DNA from: Kitasatospora papulosa | GTDB lineage: Bacteria > Actinomycetota > Actinomycetes > Streptomycetales > Streptomycetaceae | DNA length: 64,000 nucleotides | Direction: 5' to 3' | Assembly: GCF_000717245.1 (NCBI RefSeq) | Contig: NZ_JNYQ01000004.1 | Coordinates: 310,001 to 374,000 of the forward strand | Shown here: positions 41,380 through 49,906 of the stretch, in pieces | How the letters are laid out: the number at the start of each line of letters is the position of its first letter | Numbering within the stretch: position 1 is the stretch's first letter | Program-made: the position numbers and the translations under genes | The notes under the pieces: generated by a model | What the model was told of the DNA's origin: nothing | The model's input: the letters and a program-made list of their open reading frames with translations, nothing else | Databases searched by the model: none

Positions 41380-42180
41380 GTGACGGCAGCAACGCAGCAG
41401 TCGGGAAGGCGGGCCATGGGTGCCGACGGGGGCAGCAGTACGGGCGAGACCGGCGCGGGCGCGCGTACGGCACGCGTCCCGAAGTACTACCGGCTCAAGC
41501 GCCATCTCCTCGACATGACGGACACCATGCCGCCCGGCACCCCGGTGCCGCCCGAGCGGACCCTGGCCGCGGAGTTCGACACCTCGCGCACCACGGTGCG
41601 CCAAGCCCTCCAGGAGCTGGTGGTCGAGGGCCGGCTGGAACGCATCCAGGGCAAGGGCACCTTCGTCGCCAAGCCGAAGGTCTCCCAGGCGCTGCAACTC
41701 ACCTCCTACACCGAGGACATGCGCGCCCAGGGTCTGGAACCCACGTCCCAGCTGCTGGACATCGGCTATGTCACGGCGGACGACACGCTCGCCGGACTGC
41801 TGGACATCACGGCGGGCGGGCGGGTGCTGCGGATCGAGCGGCTCAGGCTCGCCAGCGGCGAACCCATGGCCATCGAGACCACGCACCTCTCGGCCAAGCG
41901 CTTCCCCGCGCTGCGCCGTTCGCTGGTGAAGTACACCTCGCTCTACACCGCGCTGGCCGAGGTGTACGACGTCCGGCTCGCCGAGGCGGAGGAGACCATC
42001 GAGACCTCCCTCGCCACGCCGCGGGAGGCCGGGCTGCTCGGCACGGACGTCGGTCTGCCGATGCTCATGCTGTCCCGGCACTCGATCGACGGCGACGGCG
42101 AACCGGTGGAGTGGGTGCGCTCGGTGTACCGGGGCGACAGGTACAAGTTCGTGGCCCGTCTGAAGCGTCCCACCGACTGA
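41380..42180 (+). CDS. dasR: GntR/HutC-family global regulator DasR
   Basis: A 266-residue HutC-type GntR regulator of amino-sugar metabolism, development and antibiotic production. The winged helix lies near residues 35-100 (PERTLAAEFDTSRTTVRQAL, then GRLERIQGKGTFVA), and the effector domain includes SQALQLTSYTEDMRAQGLEP and IETTHLSAKRFPALRRSLVK, as in S. coelicolor DasR. The N-terminal 30 residues vary between species. GTG 41380 has GGAGGA upstream; an ATG at 41416 is the alternative. The effectors are glucosamine- and N-acetylglucosamine-6-phosphates. It sits divergent from dasA. Confidence 0.95.
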   Translation: MTAATQQSGRRAMGADGGSSTGETGAGARTARVPKYYRLKRHLLDMTDTMPPGTPVPPERTLAAEFDTSRTTVRQALQELVVEGRLERIQGKGTFVAKPKVSQALQLTSYTEDMRAQGLEPTSQLLDIGYVTADDTLAGLLDITAGGRVLRIERLRLASGEPMAIETTHLSAKRFPALRRSLVKYTSLYTALAEVYDVRLAEAEETIETSLATPREAGLLGTDVGLPMLMLSRHSIDGDGEPVEWVRSVYRGDRYKFVARLKRPTD

Positions 42181-42203
42181 CACGGCTTGTTCCCCACAGT
42201 CGG

Positions 42204-42233
42204 CTGATCCCCCTGCCCACGCGGGGGGACCAG
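42204..42233 (+). terminator. Hairpin after dasR
   Basis: Imperfect 10-bp stem (42204-42213 with 42224-42233, one mismatch), followed by TCATTTC, 24 bp after the dasR stop. Confidence 0.5.
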
Positions 42234-42282
42234 TCATTTCGGGCGACACAAGGACCGTTGCAGGACCGCAATGCGGACGGGG

Positions 42283-42312
42283 GTGACGGTGGCCGGACCT
42301 CTCGCCTAGATT
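42283..42312 (+). promoter_or_regulatory. Promoter of the DUF3311-mctP operon
   Basis: GTGACG (42283-42288), 18 bp, TAGATT (42307-42312), close to the streptomycete vegetative consensus; the start codon is 46 bp downstream of the -10. Confidence 0.55.
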
Positions 42313-42357
42313 TCCTGCGCATTGCACAGGTGATCAGCGAGGGGACGGAGTCGCCGC

Positions 42358-42621
42358 ATGACAGAAGAAACAGGTGCGAACCCACCGAAGGCACCGACAG
42401 TGACACCCACGAGGGTGGTGATCGCGCTCTGTCTGATCGCCCCGTTCGTGGCGATGCTCTGGGTCGATTCGTACGCGAAGGTCGATCCGACCTTCATCGG
42501 CATCCCGTTCTTCTACTGGTACCAGATGCTGTGGGTACTGCTCTCGACCTCCCTCACCATGATCGCCTACAAGCTGTGGCAGCGTGACCAGCGCGCCCGC
42601 AAGGGGGGTGCGTCCGCATGA
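42358..42621 (+). CDS. DUF3311 small membrane subunit of the MctP transporter
   Basis: An 87-residue membrane protein with two hydrophobic helices (VVIALCLIAPFVAMLWVDSYA and FFYWYQMLWVLLSTSLTMIAY). It belongs to DUF3311, small proteins that regularly precede sodium:solute symporter genes and are thought to be accessory subunits. Its stop overlaps the ATG of the large permease gene (ATGA at 42618), so they are made together. Start ATG at 42358. Confidence 0.9.
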   Translation: MTEETGANPPKAPTVTPTRVVIALCLIAPFVAMLWVDSYAKVDPTFIGIPFFYWYQMLWVLLSTSLTMIAYKLWQRDQRARKGGASA

Positions 42622-44270
42622 AGGACGGCGTGAACGGCGTGGCACTCGCCGTCTTCATCTTCTTCTTCGTGGCCGTGACGGTCATCGGATTCATGGCGGC
42701 GCGCTGGCGCAAGGCCGAGAACGAGGCCAGCCTCGACGAATGGGGGCTGGGCGGACGGTCGTTCGGCACCTGGGTCACCTGGTTCCTGCTGGGCGGCGAC
42801 CTCTACACGGCGTACACCTTCGTCGCGGTGCCCGCGGCGATCTACGCGGCGGGTGCGGCAGGCTTCTTCGCCGTCCCGTACACGATCCTCGTGTACCCGC
42901 TGATCTTCACGTTCCTGCCGCGCCTGTGGTCGGTCTCGCACAAGCACGGCTACGTCACCACCTCGGACTTCGTCCGCGGGCGTTTCGGCTCCAAGGGGCT
43001 CTCGCTGGCGGTCGCCCTCACCGGCATCCTCGCCACGATGCCGTACATCGCGCTCCAGCTGGTCGGCATCCAGGCCGTGCTGGACGTCATGGGCGTCGGC
43101 GGCGGCGAGAACACGCACTGGTTCGTCAAGGACCTGCCGCTGCTGATCGCGTTCGCCGTGCTCGCCGCGTACACCTACTCCTCGGGCCTGCGCGCCCCCG
43201 CGCTCATCGCGTTCGTCAAGGACGGCCTGATCTATCTGGTCATCGCCGTGGCGATCATCTACATCCCGATCAAGCTCGGCGGGTTCGACGACATCTTCGC
43301 CAAGGCGAGCGAGGCGTTCTCGGCGAAGAACGAGGCCGCGGGCAAGCCCGTGGCGGGCCTCGTCCCGGGCGACATGGGCCAGTGGGGCTACGCCACCCTG
43401 GCGCTGGGTTCGGCGCTCGCGCTCTTCATGTATCCCCACTCGATCACGGCGACGCTCTCCAGCCGCAGCCGTGAGGTGATCCGGCGCAACACCACGATCC
43501 TGCCGCTGTACTCGCTGATGCTGGGCCTGCTGGCCCTGCTCGGGTTCATGGCGATCGCAGCCGGGATCAAGGTGGACAACGGACAGCTCGCGATCCCGCA
43601 GCTGTTCGAGAACATGTTCCCCGACTGGTTCGCGGGCGTGGCCTTCGCCGCGATCGGGATCGGCGCCCTCGTGCCGGCCGCGATCATGTCGATCGCCGCG
43701 GCGAACCTCTTCACCCGCAACATCTACAAGGACTTCATCAGGCCGGACGCCACCCCGGCCCAGGAGACCAAGGTCTCCAAGCTGGTCTCGCTGCTGGTCA
43801 AGGTCGGTGCGCTGGCCTTCGTCCTCACCATGGACAAGACGGTCGCGATCAACTTCCAGCTGCTGGGCGGTATCTGGATCCTCCAGACGATGCCGGCCCT
43901 GGTGGGCGGCCTGTTCACCCGGTGGTTCCACCGCTGGGCCCTGATCGCCGGCTGGGCGGTCGGCATGCTCTACGGCACGGTGGCCGCGTACGGCGTCGCC
44001 AGCCCGACCCAGAAGCACTTCGGCGGCTCCTCGAAGGAGATCCCGGGCATCGGCGAGATCGGCTACATCGGTCTCACCGCGATCGTGCTGAACATCGTCG
44101 TGGTGGTCGTGCTGACCTTCGTGCTCAACGCCCTGAAGGCCCCGGCCGGCGTGGACGAGACCTCGCCGTCCGACTACACGGCGGACGCCGGCGACCCCGG
44201 CGTCAAGACCGAGCTCCCGCCGGCCACGGTGGGTGCGCCGGGCGACGACGAGCCGGTGCGACGGGCCTAG
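42618..44270 (+). CDS. mctP: Sodium:solute symporter, monocarboxylate transporter MctP type
   Basis: A 550-residue SSS-family symporter with about 13 membrane helices. Recognisable segments are DEWGLGGRSFGTWVTWFLLGGDLYTAYTFVA near residue 41, AYTYSSGLRAPALIAFVKDGLIY near 190 and FMYPHSITATLSSRSREVIRRN near 271. The arrangement with DUF3311 is that of MctP, which imports pyruvate, lactate and other short monocarboxylates. It ends in an acidic cytosolic tail (GDDEPVRRA). Substrate is inferred from family. Next to the das cluster, it may share carbon-source control, though no dre was seen at its promoter. Confidence 0.9.
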   Translation: MKDGVNGVALAVFIFFFVAVTVIGFMAARWRKAENEASLDEWGLGGRSFGTWVTWFLLGGDLYTAYTFVAVPAAIYAAGAAGFFAVPYTILVYPLIFTFLPRLWSVSHKHGYVTTSDFVRGRFGSKGLSLAVALTGILATMPYIALQLVGIQAVLDVMGVGGGENTHWFVKDLPLLIAFAVLAAYTYSSGLRAPALIAFVKDGLIYLVIAVAIIYIPIKLGGFDDIFAKASEAFSAKNEAAGKPVAGLVPGDMGQWGYATLALGSALALFMYPHSITATLSSRSREVIRRNTTILPLYSLMLGLLALLGFMAIAAGIKVDNGQLAIPQLFENMFPDWFAGVAFAAIGIGALVPAAIMSIAAANLFTRNIYKDFIRPDATPAQETKVSKLVSLLVKVGALAFVLTMDKTVAINFQLLGGIWILQTMPALVGGLFTRWFHRWALIAGWAVGMLYGTVAAYGVASPTQKHFGGSSKEIPGIGEIGYIGLTAIVLNIVVVVVLTFVLNALKAPAGVDETSPSDYTADAGDPGVKTELPPATVGAPGDDEPVRRA

Positions 44271-44394
44271 GACCCGCGCCGTCCGTCCCGGCGGGGATCC
44301 CCCCGCCGGGACGTTCGCGCGGAGGCCGCGGGGTTCCGGCACCGCCCCGGAAAGAGCGTGCGCCCGGCCCCGCGCCCGGGGCAGACTGTCGCGC

Positions 44395-44895
44395 ATGGAT
44401 GTCACGATCAGACCTGTGCGCGCCGAGGAGTACGAGGCCCTGGGCGAGATCACGGCCCAGGCGTACCTCGGTGACGGACTGCTGGACTTCGGCACCGGCG
44501 ACCCCTACCTGGAGCAGCTCCGCGCCGTCGGGCGACGGGCCGCCGAGGCCCTGGTGCTGGCCGCGGTGGACGCCGGGGGCGAGCTGGTGGGCGGTGTCAC
44601 CTACGTCGCGCCCGGCAGCCCGTGGGCGGACGTCGCCGGCCCGGACGAGGCCGAGTTCCGGATGCTGGCCGTCTCCGGGACGGCGCGCGGGCGCGGTGCG
44701 GGCGAGGCGCTGGTGCGGGCCTGCGTGGACCGGGCACGCGCCGCGGGCGGCCTCTCCGGGATCGTCCTGTCGACCCGGTCGTCGATGGAGGCCGCCCACA
44801 GGATCTACCGCCGCCTGGGCTTCGTACGGACGCCGGAGCGGGACTGGAGCCCTCTGCCGGGCTTCACCCTCCTGACGTTCCGTCTCCCTCTCTGA
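44395..44895 (+). CDS. GNAT-family N-acetyltransferase
   Basis: A 166-residue acetyltransferase. Motif A, FRMLAVSGTARGRGAGEALVRACVD near residue 100, has the RGRGAG acetyl-CoA loop; the C-terminal AAHRIYRRLGFVRTPERDW is the usual GNAT end. The N-terminal MDVTIRPVRAEEYEALGEI is typical of amine or amino-acid acetyltransferases. The acceptor is unknown. It is monocistronic, terminated by a perfect 18-bp hairpin just upstream of the cobalamin riboswitch. Confidence 0.88.
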   Translation: MDVTIRPVRAEEYEALGEITAQAYLGDGLLDFGTGDPYLEQLRAVGRRAAEALVLAAVDAGGELVGGVTYVAPGSPWADVAGPDEAEFRMLAVSGTARGRGAGEALVRACVDRARAAGGLSGIVLSTRSSMEAAHRIYRRLGFVRTPERDWSPLPGFTLLTFRLPL

Positions 44896-44908
44896 CCCGT
44901 CACGACAC

Positions 44909-44948
44909 TACATGTGGGGGCCGCCGCAATCGGCGGCCCCCACATGTA
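44909..44948 (+). terminator. Terminator of the acetyltransferase gene
   Basis: Perfect 18-bp stem (44909-44926 with 44931-44948), CAAT loop, 13 bp after the stop and directly before the riboswitch. Confidence 0.85.
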
Positions 44949-44960
44949 TGCTCGACCTCG

Positions 44961-45059
44961 CTGTCGCCGCAGGGGAATCCGGTGCGAATCCGGAACTGTC
45001 CCGCAACGGTGTGATCGGTGCGTATACGCGCACCGCGGAGTCCGAGGACCTGTCGACAG
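44961..45059 (+). promoter_or_regulatory. Cobalamin (B12) riboswitch of the nrdABS operon
   Basis: Aptamer core elements are in order: AGGGGAATCCGGTGCGAATCC (44971-44991), the B12 box region CTGTCCCGCAACGG (44996-45009), and AGTCCGAGGACCTG (45039-45052). CTGTCG (44961-44966) and CGACAG (45054-45059) form the closing helix. Downstream, a perfect 9-bp hairpin (45060-45068 with 45079-45087) may be part of the expression platform. In S. coelicolor adenosylcobalamin shuts off the nrdABS operon through this element. Confidence 0.93.
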
Positions 45060-45210
45060 TGCGTCCGGCTCGACCGAACCGGACGCAGAGACGTCCGGGC
45101 CCCGCGGAGGGCCGGTGGACGCCGCGCACACCGTGCTGCCCTCCCCCGGGTTCCCTGTGTTCCGGCTGCCCCGCTCCCGCAGGCCCTGAGCCGAGCGAGG
45201 GATAGCCCCA

Positions 45211-47604
45211 GTGACCATCGCGCCAGCCGACCCGGTTTCAGCCGCGGAATCCGAAGGCCGTACGACCGACGCGCCCGGGACCGCCCTGCTGCGGACCCTG
45301 ACCGGCCTCACCGCCGATCTCCCCGACACCGACCCCGGACGGGTCGCCGCCGCCGCCCTGCGCGGCCGCAGCGCGCGGTCGGACGAGGCGGAACTGCGCT
45401 CGCTGGCCACCGAGGCCGCCGCCGGCCTGATCTCGGAGGACCCGTCCTACTCGCGGCTCGCCGCCCGGCTCCTCACCCGGGCCGTCGCGGACGAGGCCGC
45501 CGGACAGGGTGCCGTCTCCTTCTCGGCCTCGGTCGCCGTCGGGCACCGCGAGGGCCTGATCGCGGACCGTACGGCCGAGTTCGTCACCCTGCACGCCGCC
45601 GCACTCGACGCCCTGGTCGACCGGGCCCTCGCCGACGGCGCGGACGACCGCTTCGGCTACTTCGGGCTGCGGACACTGCACAGCCGGTACCTGCTGCGGC
45701 ACCCGCTCACCCGCCAGGTCATCGAGACCCCGCAGCACTTCATGCTGCGCGTCGCCGCCGGGCTGGCCGAGGACACCTCCGAGCGGGCCCTGGAGGAAGT
45801 GGCCGCCCTGTACGGCCTGATGAACCGGCTCGACTACCTGCCCTCCTCCCCCACCCTGTTCAACTCCGGCACCCGTCATCCGCAGATGTCGTCCTGCTAC
45901 CTGCTGGACTCGCCGATGGACGAGCTCGACTCGATCTACGACCGCTACCACCAGGTGGCACGGCTCTCCAAGCACGCGGGCGGCATCGGGCTCTCCTACT
46001 CCCGCATCCGCGCCCGGGGTTCACTCATCCGGGGGACCAACGGGCACTCCAACGGCATCGTGCCGTTCCTGAAGACGCTCGACGCCTCGGTCGCGGCGGT
46101 CAACCAGGGAGGACGGCGCAAGGGTGCGGCCGCCGTCTACCTGGAGACCTGGCACGCGGACATCGAGGAGTTCCTGGAGCTGCGCGACAACACCGGCGAG
46201 GACCAGCGGCGTACGCACAACCTCAACCTCGCGCACTGGATCCCGGACGAGTTCATGCGCCGGGTCGACGCGGACACGCAGTGGTCGCTGTTCTCCCCGG
46301 CCGACGCGCCCGAACTGGTGGACCTGTGGGGGGACGAGTTCGACGCGGCCTACCGCGCGGCCGAGGCGAAGGGGCTGGCCCGCAGGACCCTGCCGGCACG
46401 TGAGCTGTACGGCCGGATGATGCGCACCCTCGCGCAGACCGGCCAGGGCTGGATGACGTTCAAGGACGCCTCCAACCGCACGGCCAACCAGACCGCCGAG
46501 CCGGGCCGGGTCGTGCACTCCTCGAACCTCTGCACGGAGATCCTGGAGGTCACCGACGACGGCGAGACGGCCGTCTGCAACCTCGGGTCGGTCAACCTCG
46601 GCGCGTTCGTCGCGGAGGGCACCATCGACTGGGAGCGGCTGGACGCCACCGTCCGCACCGCGGTGACCTTCCTCGACCGCGTCGTGGACATCAACTTCTA
46701 CCCGACGGAGCAGGCCGGCCGGTCCAACGCCCGCTGGCGCCCGGTGGGCCTGGGCGCGATGGGCCTCCAGGACGTCTTCTTCCAGCTGCGGCTGCCGTTC
46801 GACTCCCCCGAGGCCCGCGCGCTGTCCACGAAGATCTCCGAGCGCATCATGCTCGCCGCCTACGAGGCCTCCTGCGACCTCGCGGAGCGGTCCGGCCCGC
46901 TGCCGGCGTGGTCCGAGACCCGCGCCGCCCGGGGCGTGCTGCACCCGGACCACTACGACACCGAGCTGCACTGGCCGGAGCGCTGGGACGCCCTGCGCGC
47001 CCGGGTCGCGAGGACCGGCATGCGCAACTCGCTGCTGCTGGCCATCGCGCCGACGGCGACGATCGCCTCGATCGCCGGGGTGTACGAGTGCATCGAGCCG
47101 CAGGTCTCCAACCTTTTCAAGCGCGAGACGCTCAGCGGCGAGTTCCTCCAGGTCAACGCCTATCTGGTGGACGAGCTGAAGAAGCTCGGCGTCTGGGACG
47201 CCCGGACCCGCGAGGCGCTCCGCGAGGCGAGCGGCTCCGTGCAGGGCTTCGCCTGGATCCCCGAGGACGTGCGGGCGCTGTACCGCACGGCGTGGGAGAT
47301 CCCGCAGCGCGGCCTGATCGACATGGCGGCGGCACGCACGCCGTTCCTCGACCAGAGCCAGTCGCTGAACCTGTTCCTGGAGACGCCGACGATCGGCAAG
47401 CTCTCCTCGATGTACGCGTACGCCTGGAAGCAGGGGCTGAAGACGACGTACTACCTGCGCTCGCGTCCGGCGACCCGGATCGCCCGCGCCGCGTCCGGGC
47501 AGGCCCCGGCCGCCGCCACCGTTCCCGTGCAGGCGTCGGCTCCCGACGCGGACGCCCTCGCCTGCTCCCTCGAAAACCCCGAGTCCTGCGAGGCCTGCCA
47601 GTGA
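45211..47604 (+). CDS. nrdA: Class Ia ribonucleotide reductase large subunit NrdA
   Basis: A 797-residue catalytic subunit reducing ribonucleoside diphosphates. Active-site cysteines are seen in QMSSCYLLDSPMDE (near residue 230), SNLCTEILEVT (near 435, the NxCxE motif) and AVCNLGSVNLGAF (near 452). The C-terminal redox pair is in ESCEACQ at the very end. It lacks a recognisable N-terminal ATP-cone in the first 100 residues. GTG start at 45211, 151 bp after the riboswitch core. The stop overlaps the nrdB start (TGATG). This oxygen-dependent enzyme backs up the B12-dependent class II enzyme NrdJ, expected elsewhere in the genome. Confidence 0.95.
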   Translation: MTIAPADPVSAAESEGRTTDAPGTALLRTLTGLTADLPDTDPGRVAAAALRGRSARSDEAELRSLATEAAAGLISEDPSYSRLAARLLTRAVADEAAGQGAVSFSASVAVGHREGLIADRTAEFVTLHAAALDALVDRALADGADDRFGYFGLRTLHSRYLLRHPLTRQVIETPQHFMLRVAAGLAEDTSERALEEVAALYGLMNRLDYLPSSPTLFNSGTRHPQMSSCYLLDSPMDELDSIYDRYHQVARLSKHAGGIGLSYSRIRARGSLIRGTNGHSNGIVPFLKTLDASVAAVNQGGRRKGAAAVYLETWHADIEEFLELRDNTGEDQRRTHNLNLAHWIPDEFMRRVDADTQWSLFSPADAPELVDLWGDEFDAAYRAAEAKGLARRTLPARELYGRMMRTLAQTGQGWMTFKDASNRTANQTAEPGRVVHSSNLCTEILEVTDDGETAVCNLGSVNLGAFVAEGTIDWERLDATVRTAVTFLDRVVDINFYPTEQAGRSNARWRPVGLGAMGLQDVFFQLRLPFDSPEARALSTKISERIMLAAYEASCDLAERSGPLPAWSETRAARGVLHPDHYDTELHWPERWDALRARVARTGMRNSLLLAIAPTATIASIAGVYECIEPQVSNLFKRETLSGEFLQVNAYLVDELKKLGVWDARTREALREASGSVQGFAWIPEDVRALYRTAWEIPQRGLIDMAAARTPFLDQSQSLNLFLETPTIGKLSSMYAYAWKQGLKTTYYLRSRPATRIARAASGQAPAAATVPVQASAPDADALACSLENPESCEACQ

Positions 47605-48620
47605 TGAGCGCATCAGAGAACATGAACCTGCTCGACCCGGGCTTCGAACTGACCCTGCGTCCCATGCGCTACCCGGACTTCTACGAGCGCTACCGGGACG
47701 CGATCAAGAACACCTGGACCGTCGAGGAGGTCGACCTCCACTCGGACGTCGCCGACCTCGCGAAGCTCTCCCCCGGCGAGCAGCACATGATCGGCCGGCT
47801 GGTCGCGTTCTTCGCGACGGGCGACTCGATCGTCTCCAACAACCTCGTGCTGACGCTGTACAAGCACATCAACTCCCCCGAGGCGCGGCTGTACCTGTCA
47901 CGCCAGCTCTTCGAGGAGGCCGTGCACGTCCAGTTCTATCTGACGCTGCTCGACACCTATCTGCCCGACCCGGAGGACCGTGCGGCGGCCTTCGACGCGG
48001 TCGAGGAGATCCCCTCGATCCGGGAGAAGGCGCAGTTCTGCTTCCGGTGGATGGACTCGGTCGAGAAGATCGAGCGGCTGGAGACGAAGGCCGACCGCCG
48101 GCGCTTCCTGCTCAACCTGATCTGCTTCGCCGCCTGCATCGAGGGGCTGTTCTTCTACGGCGCGTTCGCGTACGTCTACTGGTTCCGCTCGCGCGGTCTG
48201 CTGCACGGTCTCGCCACGGGCACCAACTGGGTGTTCCGCGACGAGACGATGCACATGAACTTCGCCTTCGAGGTCGTGGACACCGTGCGCAAGGAGGAGC
48301 CGGACCTCTTCGACGACGAGCTCCGGCAGCAGGTCACCGACATGCTGAAGGAAGCGGTCGAGGCGGAGCTGCAGTTCGGCCGTGACCTGTGCGGCGACGG
48401 CCTGCCCGGCATGAACACCGAGTCGATGCGCCAGTACCTGGAGTGCGTGGCCGACCAGCGGCTGACCCGGCTCGGTTTCCCCGCGCTCTACGGTTCCGAG
48501 AACCCGTTCTCGTTCATGGAGCTCCAGGGGGTGCAGGAGCTGACGAACTTCTTCGAGCGCCGCCCCTCCGCCTACCAGGTGGCCGTGGAGGGGTCCGTCG
48601 GCTTCGACGACGACTTCTAG
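47604..48620 (+). CDS. nrdB: Class Ia ribonucleotide reductase small subunit NrdB
   Basis: A 338-residue diiron radical-generating subunit. Metal ligands are visible in RQLFEEAVHVQFY near residue 100 (Glu, Glu, His) and in FRDETMHMNFAFEVV near 210 (Glu, His); the first carboxylate comes from the ATGDSIVSNN helix. The C-terminal tail FDDDF, which should dock into NrdA, is intact. The start ATG shares its A with the nrdA stop (TGATG). The 3' end overlaps the antisense small membrane gene by 4 bp. Confidence 0.95.
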   Translation: MSASENMNLLDPGFELTLRPMRYPDFYERYRDAIKNTWTVEEVDLHSDVADLAKLSPGEQHMIGRLVAFFATGDSIVSNNLVLTLYKHINSPEARLYLSRQLFEEAVHVQFYLTLLDTYLPDPEDRAAAFDAVEEIPSIREKAQFCFRWMDSVEKIERLETKADRRRFLLNLICFAACIEGLFFYGAFAYVYWFRSRGLLHGLATGTNWVFRDETMHMNFAFEVVDTVRKEEPDLFDDELRQQVTDMLKEAVEAELQFGRDLCGDGLPGMNTESMRQYLECVADQRLTRLGFPALYGSENPFSFMELQGVQELTNFFERRPSAYQVAVEGSVGFDDDF

Positions 48621-48829
48621 ATCCTGGCCCAGGACCTGACGTACGGGCGCCGTGCGGCCGTGACCGGCTGTGCGGCGCCCGCCGTTTCCGGGCGCGTCCC
48701 CCCTCTGCGCCGTTGCGCGTCCCTCAGTTCGCGGTCGATCCGGCGCTCCCGTACGAGACCGACGAGCGCGGGCAGCAGGACGAGGGCGAAAAGTGCTGCT
48801 ATGACCAGGTAGCCCAGGAATGTGTTCAT
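48617..48829 (-). CDS. Small membrane-anchored basic protein between nrdB and nrdS
   Basis: A 70-residue protein with one N-terminal membrane helix (TFLGYLVIAALFALVLLPALVGLV) and an Arg-rich cytosolic tail (RERRIDRELRDAQRRRGG). It is unrecognised. It lies antisense inside the nrd gene set, stop overlapping nrdB by 4 bp, and is divergent from nrdS; the 81-bp spacer holds a perfect palindrome. Coding bias and a good membrane-helix pattern support a gene, but it could be spurious. Confidence 0.6.
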   Translation of the reverse strand: MNTFLGYLVIAALFALVLLPALVGLVRERRIDRELRDAQRRRGGTRPETAGAAQPVTAARRPYVRSWARI

Positions 48830-48860
48830 GGCTCTACTGTCGTCCGCGTGCCGGAATTTC

Positions 48861-48884
48861 GTGAGTGGCAGGACTGCCACTCAC
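48861..48884. promoter_or_regulatory. Perfect palindrome between nrdS and the small membrane gene
   Basis: GTGAGTGGCA (48861-48870) / TGCCACTCAC (48875-48884) with a GGAC centre, a perfect 10-bp inverted repeat. It lies 26 bp upstream of nrdS and 31 bp upstream of the divergent gene, the expected place for an operator of the AraC-type NrdS. Confidence 0.6.
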
Positions 48885-48910
48885 CATCGAATTGCTGCCA
48901 CACTGACGTC

Positions 48911-49885
48911 ATGCTGAAGAATGTCGCCGCCCTGCTGCTCGACGACGTCCATCCCTTCGAACTCGGGGTGCTGTGCGAGGTGTTCGGCCTCGACCGGTCC
49001 GACGAGGGGCTCCCCGTCCACGACTTCGCCGTCGTGTCGGCCGAGGGCCCCCTCCTGCGGACCCACGCCGGTTTCTCCGTCAGCGCGCCCTGCGATCTGG
49101 ACCGCCTGGAGGAGGCCGACCTCATCGCCGTGCCCTCGGGGAGCCACTACATGGACCGGACGTACCCCGAGGAGGCGCTGGCGGCCCTGCGCCGGGCCGT
49201 GGAGCGCGGAGCACGCGTGCTGAGCGTCTGCTCCGGCGCCTTCGTCCTCGGCGCGGCCGGACTGCTGGACGGCCGCCGCTGCACCACGCACTGGCGGCAC
49301 TCCGACGAACTGGCCCGGCGCTTCCCCCTGGCCCGGGTCGAGCCGGACGTGCTCTACGTCGACGAGGGCCCGATCGTCACGTCGGCGGGGACGGCCGCCG
49401 GCATCGACGCCGCCCTGCACCTGGTCCGCCAGGCGCACGGGCCCGCGGTCGCGAACACCCTCGCCCGCCGCATGGTGGTCCCCCCGCACCGGGACGGCGG
49501 CCAGGCGCAGTACATCCAGCGCCCGTTGCCGCGTACCCGGTGCGACACGGTCGGCGAGACGCTCGCCTGGATGGAGCGCCACCTCGACGAGGAGATGACC
49601 GTCGAACAGCTGGCCGACCGGACCCACATGTCACCCCGGACCTTCGCCCGCCGCTTCCAGCAGGAGACCGGCACCACCCCGTACCGCTGGCTGCTCCGGC
49701 AGCGGGTGCTGCTCGCGCAGCACCTGCTGGAGACCTCGGACGAGACGATGGACACGATCGCCGGGCGGACCGGCTTCGGGAACGCGGCGGCACTGCGCCA
49801 TCAGTTCGTACGTGCGCTCGGGACGACTCCGAACGCCTACCGCCGCACCTTCCGGGGGCCGTCCGCCCTGACCGAGGCGGCCTGA
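48911..49885 (+). CDS. nrdS: GlxA-type AraC-family regulator NrdS
   Basis: A 324-residue regulator with an N-terminal DJ-1/PfpI (GATase1-like) domain, residues 5-190 (HPFELGVLCEVFGLDRS, VLSVCSGAFVLGAAGLLDGR with the nucleophile-elbow Cys, VDEGPIVTSAGTAAGIDAAL). A C-terminal AraC DNA-binding domain follows: two helix-turn-helices, MTVEQLADRTHMSPRTFARRF and MDTIAGRTGFGNAAALRHQFV. It is the third gene of the S. coelicolor nrdABS operon; here 290 bp with a small antisense gene separate it from nrdB, so an independent promoter is possible. No Shine-Dalgarno is seen before the ATG. Confidence 0.9.
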   Translation: MLKNVAALLLDDVHPFELGVLCEVFGLDRSDEGLPVHDFAVVSAEGPLLRTHAGFSVSAPCDLDRLEEADLIAVPSGSHYMDRTYPEEALAALRRAVERGARVLSVCSGAFVLGAAGLLDGRRCTTHWRHSDELARRFPLARVEPDVLYVDEGPIVTSAGTAAGIDAALHLVRQAHGPAVANTLARRMVVPPHRDGGQAQYIQRPLPRTRCDTVGETLAWMERHLDEEMTVEQLADRTHMSPRTFARRFQQETGTTPYRWLLRQRVLLAQHLLETSDETMDTIAGRTGFGNAAALRHQFVRALGTTPNAYRRTFRGPSALTEAA

Positions 49886-49906
49886 CCCGACGGCCCCCGG
49901 ACCGCG

